A stretch of 64,000 nt of DNA. Source: Eucalyptus grandis (taxonomy: Eukaryota; Streptophyta; Magnoliopsida; Myrtales; Myrtaceae). Below, piece by piece: positions 1 to 10,244 of this stretch (position 1 is its first letter; each line of letters starts with the position of its first letter). The notes below the pieces were generated by a model. It did no database searches. It saw nothing but the letters and a program-made list of their open reading frames with translations, and was not told where the DNA came from. Where the stretch lies: the NCBI RefSeq assembly GCF_016545825.1, contig NC_052621.1, positions 3,434,199 to 3,498,198 on the forward strand. The letters run 5' to 3'. The translations under genes were made by a program, and so were the position numbers.

Positions 1-640
1 TTTATAGCCATCGAGGACAAGTAGAGACGGAGCGGTGTTGGTTAGGAGGAGCAGGCGTCGGGCTGAGATGCTGTTGGTTGTAGAAGCAGTGGTGGTGAGT
101 CTAGGCATGGCGGTGTAGGTTACTGTGGCGTCGGCGATGGGTGGAGCGTAGCGGGCAGAGATGGTGGCGCTTGCGGTTGTGGCGCAGGTGTTGCTCGGAG
201 GACAAAGGGCAATGGCTATGGTGCGGGTGTCAGGTAGCGGCGAGCGGTGGTGTTCGCAGTTGTGGAGGCGTGGGTTGCAAAAGCTGAGGCGTGGCAGTAG
301 TGGTGAGGGTTGCTGCGTTGGCGATGGGCGAAATGCAGCGAGCAGAGATGCGATGGGCGCTTGTTGCATTTAGCTCAAATTTTCCCCGAATGCTTCGATT
401 CTTTGCCTTTTATCAAACTTCTTGCCTTTTTTATTCACTTGATTTCTTTGACCGAGAATTTGCTTCCACATTTACTATGATTTGAATATTTGCCGGAGCA
501 AGAGTAGCTAATCGGAATTTCCACCTTCCATTCATAATCAATTAGATTGATTCTTCCTTTATTTCCCTTTTATTTGCTTTGATGCATTTTTTTTAGAGCT
601 TAAAAATTAATTCCTAATTTTCTATGAACAAATAACTAGG
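1..640. other. unassigned GC-rich then AT-rich sequence
   Basis: The first 370 bases are G-rich with many GGCG and GGTG words. The following 270 bases are AT-rich. Short open frames occur here, but none shows a recognisable domain or a plausible splice structure. The stretch ends near 661 with a TGTCAACA word, which could be the end of a degraded LTR, but no partner was seen. I assign no gene. Confidence 0.3.
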
Positions 641-955
641 TCACCAAAATTTAGGTGTCAACAGTCCGTAAGGTAGGTTTGCACCATTTGACGCTTTAAG
701 CACAAATCATCAAGGCACAAATGAATCTCTTATTGTATTTCTCCTAGAGGAATGTCCACAATTCTCTTTTGTCTATCGAGAAAAGATATCTTAATTTGTT
801 GGGATTACTCTTTGTGAATGGAGGTTAGAAAAACATGTTTTAGGTTTGGATTAGCTTCAATGCCATAAAAGAGCTTGAACATTTCTTGATAATGTTTGTC
901 AAGATATCTTTTCTTGAGAGAGTAACATTTTCTTTCAAAATACATTTTTTCTATT

Positions 956-1404
956 TTTTTTTTGGTAAAGGTAAGTATAATATAGATTTTACCAAATGAA
1001 TATACAAGGAGAGGAAGTTTGGCAACAACAAAACAAACACTCAAAAGACAAAGGAGTCAAGAGAGTGTAGGGGTGTTGTGGTACCACAAAAAGAAGAAGA
1101 AGAGGCAAACAGCCACTAGGAGGCAAAAACAACAAGAAGAATGGGAAGAACACAATCAATCAAAGATTGACGGCGGCAATTCCCAACTTTGTTGCAGTCT
1201 TCTATTTCGGGGAATGTCTGGGACGTGATTGAAGGACAAGGCTTTATCCTTAATCGCATTATGAAGATGCATCTTCAACGCCGGCAGGAAAAGGGGGCGA
1301 TTGCGAAAGATAATCTCATTTTGTTCCTTCCAAATAAGATAGCATAAAGCTCCAAAAGCAAAGCGGGCCAAGATTGGTGGAAACTATTGTCAGCAAGAGG
1401 AAAC
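956..1404 (-). mobile_element. 5'-truncated LINE nested in the remnant
   Basis: The minus strand from 1404 carries the end of a LINE ORF2 with a zinc-binding-like tail (ICYxIWKE-type segment ALCYLIWKEQNEIIFRN and PRNRRLQQSW). A stop near 1159, a T-rich 3' UTR and a poly(A) run at 956-963 (seen as T on +) follow. The insert is bounded by an 11-bp direct repeat, TTTTTTCTATT, at 945-955 and 1405-1415, which is the expected target duplication. It splits the capsid-like coding segment of the caulimovirid-like remnant, so it inserted later than that element. Confidence 0.7.
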
Positions 1405-1953
1405 TTTTTTCTATTGAGCTCATGAAGGTCAGAAGGTTTACCAATGAAAAAAAATGGTAGATGAGGGCAATGGCTTGGCCAAAGTCTAGTGAAAGCAGAA
1501 ACTGAACTTGGTCTTGTTTTGTCACCAATTGCCACCAATGTTTGAGGGTACCTGTAAACCTTGTGACAAATCCAAAAAGGACATCATACTTGTCATGATT
1601 TGTGAGAGCTTCAGCATTTAGCCAAGTATGGAATTCTTCGAATCTTTTTGGCCATTTGGAGTAAGGAACATCATCAACAGTAAAAACTATTTAGAATAGG
1701 GAATTAGATTCTATGATGGATTGCTTGGTTGGACAACCTCTAGTTCAGAAGGGTTAGATTCCATCTCTTCATTTAAAGGATCATCCATAAAAATTGATGA
1801 AATGGCTAGTACAATAGGAAATGATTCGATGGCGGGGATTGAAAAGGAGGAAAAGGATGAAAGATACACTGAATCTAATTCCGAATCAGAATTGATCGAG
1901 AAAACCAAATTTGATGGAAATTGAGTTTGGTTTTTCCATGTAGTAGGATCATG

Positions 1954-2532
1954 CTATTCTTTTTGATTGCCTAGATCTCTCAAGAATGATTCTAACGGGT
2001 TGGACATCATCATTTGGTCTGGCTTCTCCCTTATAGAAATCAAGGATTCTTTAGGAATTTTTTCTTTCCACTTTTCTTTTCTTAATCGATCCAGTTCTTT
2101 AATATGGTTTTGCATCTCTACCACATCAATCTCTCGTTTGGTAGGGGTTTTAGTGAGAGAAACAAAGATATATGTGCTTTGAGGTGGTGGTGGAAGCGAA
2201 TACTTAGTTCGCAACATAGTTGGGAAAGGATTAGAAGTCTTAAATTTTCCTTTTTCAAGAAGTTGAATTTGTCTCTTGAGCTTCTCTATTTCTGCCTTTG
2301 GGCTTTCGAGATGATGATATTCCAAATGTTGTTAGGATTCCAAGGCATGAAGCCTTTCTTGGAAGTTCGAAAGCATCTTCTTGGTGGTTTCATCATATCT
2401 CTTAAGATCTCTTTGCACATCCACAAGATTGAAATTAATCATCTTGAAAGTATTGTTGTGTGCTAAGAGAGTCTCTGATTGCCAGTTGATGATGGCTTCA
2501 GGAATATGAGTCCTCTTCTTTTTTTTTCCCAT
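1954..2532 (-). pseudogene. coiled-coil linker region of the remnant
   Basis: Two adjacent minus-strand frames (2532-2332 and 2325-1954) are rich in Lys, Glu, Gln and Leu and look like a long helical coiled coil (for example KAEIEKLKRQIQLLEKGK). They are separated by one stop near 2332 in what reads as one original frame. They lie between the movement-like and capsid-like parts, as a linker would. No catalytic motif is visible. Confidence 0.45.
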
Positions 2533-3379
2533 GTTCGTCCATGTCAGTGGGGGCGGGTATTTTCAGAACATAATGATATCTCCCTTACGAGTTGATAAAT
2601 TCTTTAGGGGTAGGGAAAGAAAGTCTAGAACTTTCTCGAGGAAGAGGAAGAAAGTCTACTTTTTGGAACATAGCGATGGAAGAGCTAGGTAGTATTTTCT
2701 GGTTGGGTGATGTTTCTCCTAAAGTGCCAAGTGGGTATGAATGCTTCTTTGCCCACTTTAAGATTGGTTTGGACAATGGGAAACAATTGATTTTTGTGAG
2801 GAAGAGGTGGTGTTGGTGGTAAGGCTATTGAGATGGGAGGTGATGAATCGAATTCTAGTGGGTAGAGTTAGAGCATAAGAAACCATGAATTGAAACTTAT
2901 CACACTCACTAAGGTATCAACGGAGGAATCTCCATTCAAGTACCTTTGATACATAGTATCCTTTGGTTTCTTGAGTTTTTGTCTAGGTCTTGCATTCAAG
3001 TATATTTCGTTAGGAGAATTTGTGTAGTAAGAACACTGACAAAAATGGTCCCAAAAATAATGACCATATCAATCCTTATAATAATGGACAAGATTTCAAT
3101 TACTCTGAAAGTATTGAACAAGCCTTTTGGGATCTGGCTCAGAGATTGATTTTGGAATACATGGTTCAATCATGAACAGGGTTTGGAAGATGGAATGATT
3201 CTTTTCCTTTTCCTTGCCAAATTTGATGGCAATAGTGCCATCCATTTTTCTTACAAATTTAGAGTTTGAGGAATGGAAAAGGTTGTTGTTTTGGTGTAGC
3301 TTTTCATAGTTAGTAATTCAGGTCTCTAGAAGGAGCTTGACCAGCTTCTTCTTCAGAATCTGTCTGGGAACATGGATGC

Positions 3380-3790
3380 ATGATGCTTGATCATTATGCA
3401 TGGAGATGAATAGAGCATCTTCATTTTCATTCTGGAAATTTAGATCAAGGGTATGGTTTTGCACTCGATAAATAATCTAATAATGTGGGGTTGCTACAAT
3501 AAAGTCAATAGTTTGGGGTGCTCCAGTGAGCTTATTATGAACTTTCAAGAAGGAAAGTAGCTGAGAGTCTAAAATGGCAACATTGAAGTTTAGATATAAG
3601 GTCACAAAGACTATTCCGACATTTAAAGTGGTTTGGATAGTACCAATACAAGCATGTTGATATTCTAGGAACCAAATATCCAATATTGTCATTCTGGCCA
3701 CGACTAGCAAGCCTTTACGACCATGAAATGTGAGAGCAAGATGGACAGCTCCATAATGGACATGAGAGTATCTCTGTTGGATCCATTGTT
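3380..3790 (-). pseudogene. movement-protein-like domain of the remnant
   Basis: The minus strand encodes segments such as ACIGTIQTTLN and GIVFVTLYLNF, followed by LKVHNKLTGAPQ. This is the beta-rich pattern expected for the 30K-type movement protein core of caulimovirids. Reading continues past the stop near 3477 in a segment containing YRVQNHTLDL. Upstream, a shift near 3720 moves the FHGRKG segment into another frame. In an infecting virus this protein would act at plasmodesmata. Here it is a dead genomic copy with no intact frame. The call is by resemblance; a profile search with the viral movement protein family would settle it. Confidence 0.55.
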
Positions 3791-4212
3791 TGGGAAATTT
3801 TGGTGGAATTTGAAGAGTAACAAAATACTCATTTTCAATGGCTGGAATGAGATGTTGACTGAACTTGGAGGATTGCGCGTACTCTTTAACTTCTTTAGGT
3901 TTGACGAATAAGTTAGCCGAATAGAGTGGATAAGAGAAAACGATGAGGCAGGTTTAGCAAAAGTAGAATATGGGTTCATAAGAGAGAGTTGAGTTTTAGA
4001 GATTTTGGTTTCATCACTAAGAGAGACTTCATAGACGTAGTTGATCTTAGAAGAATTTGACACACGAAAGTCTAAAAGAGACAAGGAAGATAGGGTAAGA
4101 GCAAGAGTAATTAGGGCTTCTAGTATCTCAGGATCAGTCATGGTATGGAAATATCTTCTTAGCACTAGATTCACCTGCTGAGCCTATGGAACAGATCATG
4201 TTAAAAAGGAAA

Positions 4213-4229
4213 CCATGGCTTTGATACAA
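4213..4229 (-). other. primer-binding-like site for tRNA-iMet
   Basis: On the minus strand the bases TTGTATCAAAGCCATGG closely match the initiator-Met tRNA primer site used by caulimovirids and many LTR elements (TGGTATCAGAGCC). It lies about 40 bases before the start of the remnant reading frame, which is where such a site belongs. Confidence 0.5.
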
Positions 4230-4394
4230 ATGAATGGTACTATGCTGAGAATTAGGGAAAACATAGTCGGTTTTCTAAGTATGCCTTCCCACAATAGGCG
4301 AACTTTTTGTTCAAGCTGTTCAAGGACAGCCTTTTAGCAGCAAATTATTCCAAATTTTAGTTTAGAGCATAGAGACACTCAAGGGTAGGGAAAG

Positions 4395-5540
4395 AATATA
4401 TTAAGTAATGCTAGTTTAATGGGAAAACACATATATGACAATTCCTACCAACTTTTGTGAATATATCTCTCATAAACATTGAGGTATTGTAGCTTTATAA
4501 TATAAATTATTAACATGCAAGCTACAACAATTCACAACACAGCTTTAATGCGGTACAATTACAATTCTGTCACAACTACATACCAAACGGACTTTTAATC
4601 AGATTCAGAACAATGAGGCCTCGTGTAATTCCAGAATGAGCTTGAAAGATATTCCTTTGGAGAGATTTGACGTTGTATTTATCCTTAAAGCCATTATGCA
4701 CGTCGCCGGCCATTGAACTCCATGTTTTTCTTGCCTAATAGGGAATGCAATGATTTTCTGAATGTGGTCACAAAGCATGGCAACGTAGACGCTAGCCTAT
4801 TTGGTGTTTTCCCGGGAAGAAGACGAGTGGACCCAGTCTCAATGAAAAATGATGCGACACCACATTCGCATGTTATTTCACAGAAAAAAGTTGATTTCCA
4901 GTATCCTACTAGATGTCACACCTTGCCCAAGCTCTCTTGTCTCGTTGATAACTCTCTGCCCTTGGATCTAGTGTGGGCTTAGTCCATCCACCAACCACGC
5001 ATCTACTAAAGGGGCTCCTATCTAATAACATTTTTCAAAACCTGAGCCCATGTGCCTAGGTTAGCACCAAAAGGAGTACTCTAAATAACCAAACGAGATT
5101 GTGACCGTGTGGAGATGGATGTTGATTATAAGTCAGACCTGCTCCAATTGATGTAAGTCTTGGAATGTTATACATATAAAAGCCGTTAATTAGACCAACA
5201 AAATTAACGGCTGGTAGTTATATTTGCAAGATCCTGCTAGACTATGTAGCCACTTCAAATAAATTTAAATGAAGCTATAACTTTTCAATGAAGTTTATCT
5301 GGGTTAGCACCAAAATATAGTACTCCAAATAGCCAAATAAGATTGTGACGTGGAGATGGACGTCGATTATAAGTCACTCAACAAGACCTGTTCCAATTGA
5401 TGTAGCTCTTGGAATGTTATATATATAAAAGCCATTAATTAGACCAACAAAATTAACAGCCGGTACTTATGTTTGGAAGATCCTGCTAGATTTTTCAGGT
5501 ACTTCAAATAAATTTGAATGAAGATATAAATTTTCAATGA
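4395..5540. repeat. upstream block shared by copies 1 and 3, with internal tandem repeat
   Basis: This block recurs upstream of gene copy 3 (30995-34680, split there by three insertions). It contains a unit of roughly 235 bp that is repeated in tandem: both units carry AGCACCAAAA, a GGAGATGGA word, TATAAAAGCC and TTAATTAGACC in the same order (about 5063-5303 and 5304-5540). No gene was seen. The duplicated TATAAAAG boxes have no reading frame behind them. Confidence 0.65.
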
Positions 5541-5738
5541 AAATTCCCCGCAGGCCGATTCTTTTCAAGGAAGTATTCGTTTTATTCTTTTTGGCCAAAA
5601 GAGGTAATATGTGGTTTGGAAACAAAATTAAGAGTATTCCACTAGAAAATGTGGACCCTTCGGCGCGATTTAAATTAGAAATGGAGCTTAAGTACACAAT
5701 AATTTTTAGAAGATCAACATTGACCCTGTTAAATGTTG

Positions 5739-5825
5739 ACATCCCTCGTGTTTTCCCTTAGCGACATGAGAAAAACGCTCGACATCCCTCGTGTTTTCCC
5801 TCAGCGACATGAGAAAAACGATCGA
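5739..5825 (+). repeat. 43-bp tandem duplication upstream of copy 1
   Basis: Two near-identical units follow each other. Each starts GACATCCCTCGTGTTTTCCC and ends in GAGAAAAACG. Copy 3 has a single unit at about 34870-34912, so the duplication is specific to copy 1. The second unit overlaps the point where homology with the copy 4 segment begins. Confidence 0.75.
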
Positions 5826-6461
5826 TCGTGTTGGGCCAGTGGCGGCTAAATTCAACAAAATTTTAAAACAAAAAAATTTCAATTGTCCTTGTCCTTATTG
5901 AAGCCTACGATGTGAAATCGACAAAGTAAAAGGTTATTGAAATTTCTTATCCGAATTGAGACAGAGCATATGCTGGCTTGTGTGTGTGTTTTGTTTTGTT
6001 TTTTGTTTTTTGTTTTTGTTTTTGGGTGTAAATATGTAAGTATCCTTAATCAGATGAGGTACATAAGCTGAAGGGATGTTGGCTTATGTTTTACTTTGTC
6101 TTAAGCTAGTCCTTTTTATCAAGAGTTTCTTGAATATTTCATGACCTCAAGAGTGTTGGTTACTTACGTTAATACATTATACACTTCTGCCAGAAAATGT
6201 CTACAGAGAATAAACTTACAAAAAATAAAATAAAAAATTATACCACCATTATTTTCTTTTGGTGGAATAAACTTAATTGACCTGATTTTATAGTTGAAAT
6301 TAGACTAGAGCATACCAATGGTGTTAAATCAAGTGAGTTTTGTGTAAGACTCATATGGTTAAATGATTGAGATTGAGTTCACATATAACAAATGTATATA
6401 TGAATATTTCAGGAACAAGTGATCGATTCACTTTAAATCATGGCCCAGGACGTTAGATGCC

Positions 6462-6470
6462 TATATATAT
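6462..6470 (+). promoter_or_regulatory. TATA box of copy 1
   Basis: TATATATAT lies 121 bases before the ATG at 6583, and the same arrangement is kept in all four copies (22871, 35533, 56558). An in-frame ATG at 6457 overlaps this box and is therefore unlikely to be in the transcript. Confidence 0.6.
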
Positions 6471-6582
6471 GCTTGTGAAGGTGTCTCCTTTCTCAACCCT
6501 CCGCCTTGGGATTAGCCAATTCATAGACCCACCGTGTGTTTGGAATTCTTCACAAGCACACTTCCTGTCCACACTGCACACC

Positions 6583-9570
6583 ATGACTCCTTCTCGGCTC
6601 TCTTTCATCATCTCCTTCATTTTATCCGTAACTTCGATTTATGGACAGAAAATTTACATTCCGACCCTGACTCTACAACTCGAGGACTTCCTCCGAGATC
6701 CGGAAAGTGCAGTTTCGGCATCCATAACAGACGATTTCGAAACTTTCTTCTTCGACCAAACGCTCGATCATTTCAGCTACACACCCCAGAGCTACGCCAC
6801 CTTCAAACAGAGATACTTTATCGACTCCAGATACTGGGGTGGCGCGAATTCTAGTGCGCCGATCTTCGTTTACCTCGGTGCTGAATCGTCACTTGATGGA
6901 GCCCCGACTTTGATCGGGTTTCTGAGAGATAATGCAGCTCAATTCAAAGCTTTGTTAGTTTATATTGAGGTAGCACATTTGACTTCTACCATTTTTTTTG
7001 GGGGGCCCATGCATGGATGTTTTTTCTGTCTAATTTCCGCTTCCAACCACGTCATTAAATTCTTCTTTTCTTGTGGAATTTTTCTTGCCAGCACCGGTAT
7101 TATGGTCAGTCAATTCCACTTGGGATGAGCTTCGAAGAAGCTCTCGAAAATGCAGATATTCGTGGATATTTTAGCTCGGCCCAAGCTTTGGCTGATTATG
7201 TAGCCGTTATTATGCACGTTAAGAGGGAACGAAATGCGATTAAATCTCCAGTTATTGTGGTGGGAGGATCATATGGAGGAAGTAAGTGCAATGGGTATCA
7301 TGTTCTATCCATTTTTCTGTATGGAGGAAAGAAATAATACAAAAAGGGTCCATGCCAAGTTTGACGGGTTTTGATATCCGTTCTCTGTTGATTATGTCAA
7401 AAACCAATGATATGTGAAAGTGACGAGTTGTTCTTGTGATTTATTTTCAACAAAAATGCTAATTCCTTTTTTAGACAAAAAAAGATATATCAAAATCATT
7501 ATATATATTGTTGAATTCTAATAGTTAATACCAATTTCAGTGCTTGCTTCATGGCTCCGACTAAAATATCCACACGTGGCCCTTGGAGCTTTGGCCTCAT
7601 CAGCTCCAGTGCTATATTTTGAAGATATTACACCCCAGGATGCATACTATTCAGTGGTCGCCAAGGATTTCAAGGTAATTACACCTGTAATTTCTCTTCT
7701 TCTTTTTTTGTTCTAATAATGGAGTGTGCGGTGCTTTTCAAGCATCCAAAGAATATCCATTGATTGATGCAATATCCCTATCTTCCCATTTTGCGCACAC
7801 AAGGTAAGTACATGAGTACCCGTATTCTTGCTCCTAGGGGATGGCATCGATAGAATTCAAGGGTTTAGTTATTAGTAAACATACCTAAAGTGAGAAAGTT
7901 ATCCAAACTTACCATCTCAATAATCTTTAGAATCTTGATATCTATTCTTTGTTTTTCATCATTTATCTTGAACCATGGTCGTTTTACATAGGAAACCAGT
8001 GAGACTTGCCACCAAGCTATAGCAAACTCCTGGTCAGAGATCGATAGAGTTGCTAAAGAGCCGGATGGCCTTTCAAACTTAAGCAAGATCTTCAATACTT
8101 GCCGGTATGTGGTCTGATGCGTCATCTATTATGTGTCTTAATACCCAAGTGCTTATAGATTATTCCCATCCAATTTCTCAATTTAAGGGGGTTGAATTGA
8201 CTCAATTTACCTTTTGAGATCTAGAACCTCATCGACGCTCACTCTTCTGTTCAATGTGGAGTTTCATGATCTTCAAGGCTGAATTGAGTCTTTAAGAATG
8301 TGTCTAAATGTTAATTTATCAAGGAGACACAATCAACCACAGAATAACCATTGCTTATTTTGTGTGTAGGCCTTTAGAGAGTGGGGCTACGCTGAAGTCC
8401 TTCTTGAAAGGGTTGTACACGAAGGCAGCTCAACATGATAATCCACCAACATATCCTGTGAGACTGATATGCAAAGGCATTGATGGAGCAAATACTACTG
8501 AGAATGACATTCTTGGCAAAATATTTGCAGGCGTTGTCGCCTATTATTGGAACTCCACATGCTATGTCAATCCTCCTTACCTGTTACTCCATCTGGTTGG
8601 AGTTGGCAGGTACAATACTAGACATCATCATGCTACGTCCATGTTCATGCCAATCCAAGCACGCCCACAATGGGGTCTATTTTAATTGCACGATCCCTTT
8701 CTTGAAATCTTCCTCGAAAAATTGTGTAGCATCTAAGATAACTTACAATACTAAAAGGGAGAATTGCTTGCAGAGATGCAGTGAAATGGTAATGCCCCTA
8801 GGCATCACAAACAATTCTATGTTCCCACCAGCGCCTTTTGTCTTGGACGACTTCATGGAACAATGCCGCTGCAAGTATGGCGTTGTGCCTCGCCCGCATT
8901 GGGTCACTACGCATTACGGTGGCCATGTATGAATTCAAGTGACTCTTACAAAATATATGTTTGGCTCTTTTTTTTTATCAGTAAATTAGATTGGTTTTCA
9001 TGCACTAAATTGAAAGCAAACATTACCATTGACGTCCTCTACCATTTTTTTTTCCGGTTCTTGCAGGATATAGAACTAATTCTTCGTAGGTTTGGTAGCA
9101 ATATTATCTTCTCAAATGGACTTCGAGATCCCTGGAGTGGTGCCGGGTATAAAAAATTATATGCTTGTATCATACATCCGAAGAATTCAAGTTTTACGTT
9201 ACTTAATAACGCTTAACAATTTGGTCTCTTTTTTAAACTTAGGGTCCTGAAAAACATTTCAGAGAGTATCACTGCTGTTATTACAGATCAAGGTACATAA
9301 CTGAGCTATTGATTTGTTGTTTGTGACTCGTCTCACGTCCTTGTGAATCACACAAGAGAAGGACAACGTTGAAGCATGTTAAGAAAAAGTAGCAGTGGAT
9401 CTTGAATTCTTTAATCACTGGGTATATGCTCTGCAGGTTCTCATTGTGTGGATATATATGCAGAGAACCACACCGATCCAGATTGGTTGGTCAAGCAGCG
9501 AAAAACTGAAGTTGAGATTATAAAAGGGTGGATAGCCCAATATTATGCCGATCTTCCTGCTTCAAAATGA
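6583..9570 (+). pseudogene. S28 Pro-X carboxypeptidase-like, copy 1, frameshifted
   Basis: Nine exons align with the intact copy at 56679: 6583-6969, 7092-7281, 7541-7674, 7992-8104, 8370-8609, 8774-8926, 9067-9146, 9243-9292 and 9437-9570, all with GT-AG borders. The signal peptide ([21 protein letters not shown]), HRYYG and the nucleophile motif GGSYGG are present, and the Asp (DPWSG) and His (GSHC) regions survive at the DNA level. Exon 5 is 240 nt instead of 241: one base is missing near 8577-8590. This shifts the frame and gives a TAA at 8790-8792 in exon 6. The predicted product stops after about 360 residues and lacks the catalytic Asp and His. The start is 6583, because the upstream in-frame ATG at 6457 lies in the TATA box. 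It is very similar to copy 4 from exon 6 through the 3' flank. A sequencing error at the single indel is the main alternative. Confidence 0.85.
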
Positions 9571-9680
9571 TGATATGATGAATTGTTATTGCCATAAATA
9601 AGGGTGATGAATCTATTCGGGAAGGCCATTTCAATAACATATGAGAACAAAAGAATAAGGCCTATGTAGGGGTTTCAGCA

Positions 9681-9757
9681 GGAACGTCGGGGTGGTGGGT
9701 AAGATCGCCCGGGTTTACCCGTTGCCGGCACACGGGGTTCCTGGGCATAAAAAAATA
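9681..9757 (+). mobile_element. short SINE-like insert in the copy 1 3' UTR
   Basis: About 77 bases, GC-rich and ending in CATAAAAAAATAAAA, interrupt the 3' flank exactly where copy 4 has CAGCAATAAAG. The insert separates the polyadenylation-type AATAAA from its original context, although the A-rich tail supplies a new AATAAA. The GC-rich body with an A tail suggests the 3' end of a SINE. No complete A/B box pair is visible, so the class is uncertain. Confidence 0.45.
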
Positions 9758-10244
9758 AAATATCCTTGTATTTCTTTGCTCCATTAGAACGAGCTTTTAT
9801 TCAAGAAAAGTAATATGACTTCACCCAATATTCTTTGCTTCCAATTAATTGTAGGACTCCGGCAAAACATTTAAAACTACTGGTCCTTTTTATTGATTAA
9901 GCGTAGATTTTCAAGCCTATGCGTTGCAGTGTACAAAATTCATGTCATAAACTACTCACAAATGATTAAGGGTGATCGGTTTCCAGTCCAGTCCAATTCG
10001 ATTCCACTTAGGAGCCATAAACTGGACCGGGAGGACTGGTTTCCATCTTTTGGGACTAGGAATTGGACCGGTTCAATAGAATTGGCCACTTAGCCAAAAA
10101 AAAAAATTTAAAAATTAAAAAAATACTAGAATTATTACAATTTTAGGATTTATCATATTTTAAATAATTAAAATTTATATTTTTAAAAAAGTGTTGGTTC
10201 GGTTTGTCGATTCGATTCCTCGGAATCAAGAATCGACTAAAAAC

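Larger units (their letters stand above)
805..4229 (-). pseudogene. endogenous caulimovirid-like remnant, broken
   Basis: Read on the minus strand, this stretch resembles the 5' half of a plant pararetrovirus polyprotein. A primer-binding-like site (about 4229-4213) comes first, then a start region at 4174, a movement-protein-like segment (about 3790-3380), a charged coiled-coil linker (2532-1954) and a capsid-like segment (about 1700-1416, resuming at 944-805). The frame is broken by several stops and shifts, including breaks near 3720, 3477, 2330 and 1954, and by a nested LINE fragment. No protease or reverse transcriptase region was seen, so the copy is also truncated. The family call rests on motif resemblance only. 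A degraded LTR retrotransposon with a movement-like domain is the main alternative. Confidence 0.55.

Noticed and set aside
6457..6582. N-terminal extension of the peptidase from the upstream in-frame ATG
   Set aside because: That ATG (also at 35528 and 56553) coincides with or abuts the TATA box, and the signal peptide begins only at the later ATG. The 42 extra residues are leader sequence translated in frame by chance.
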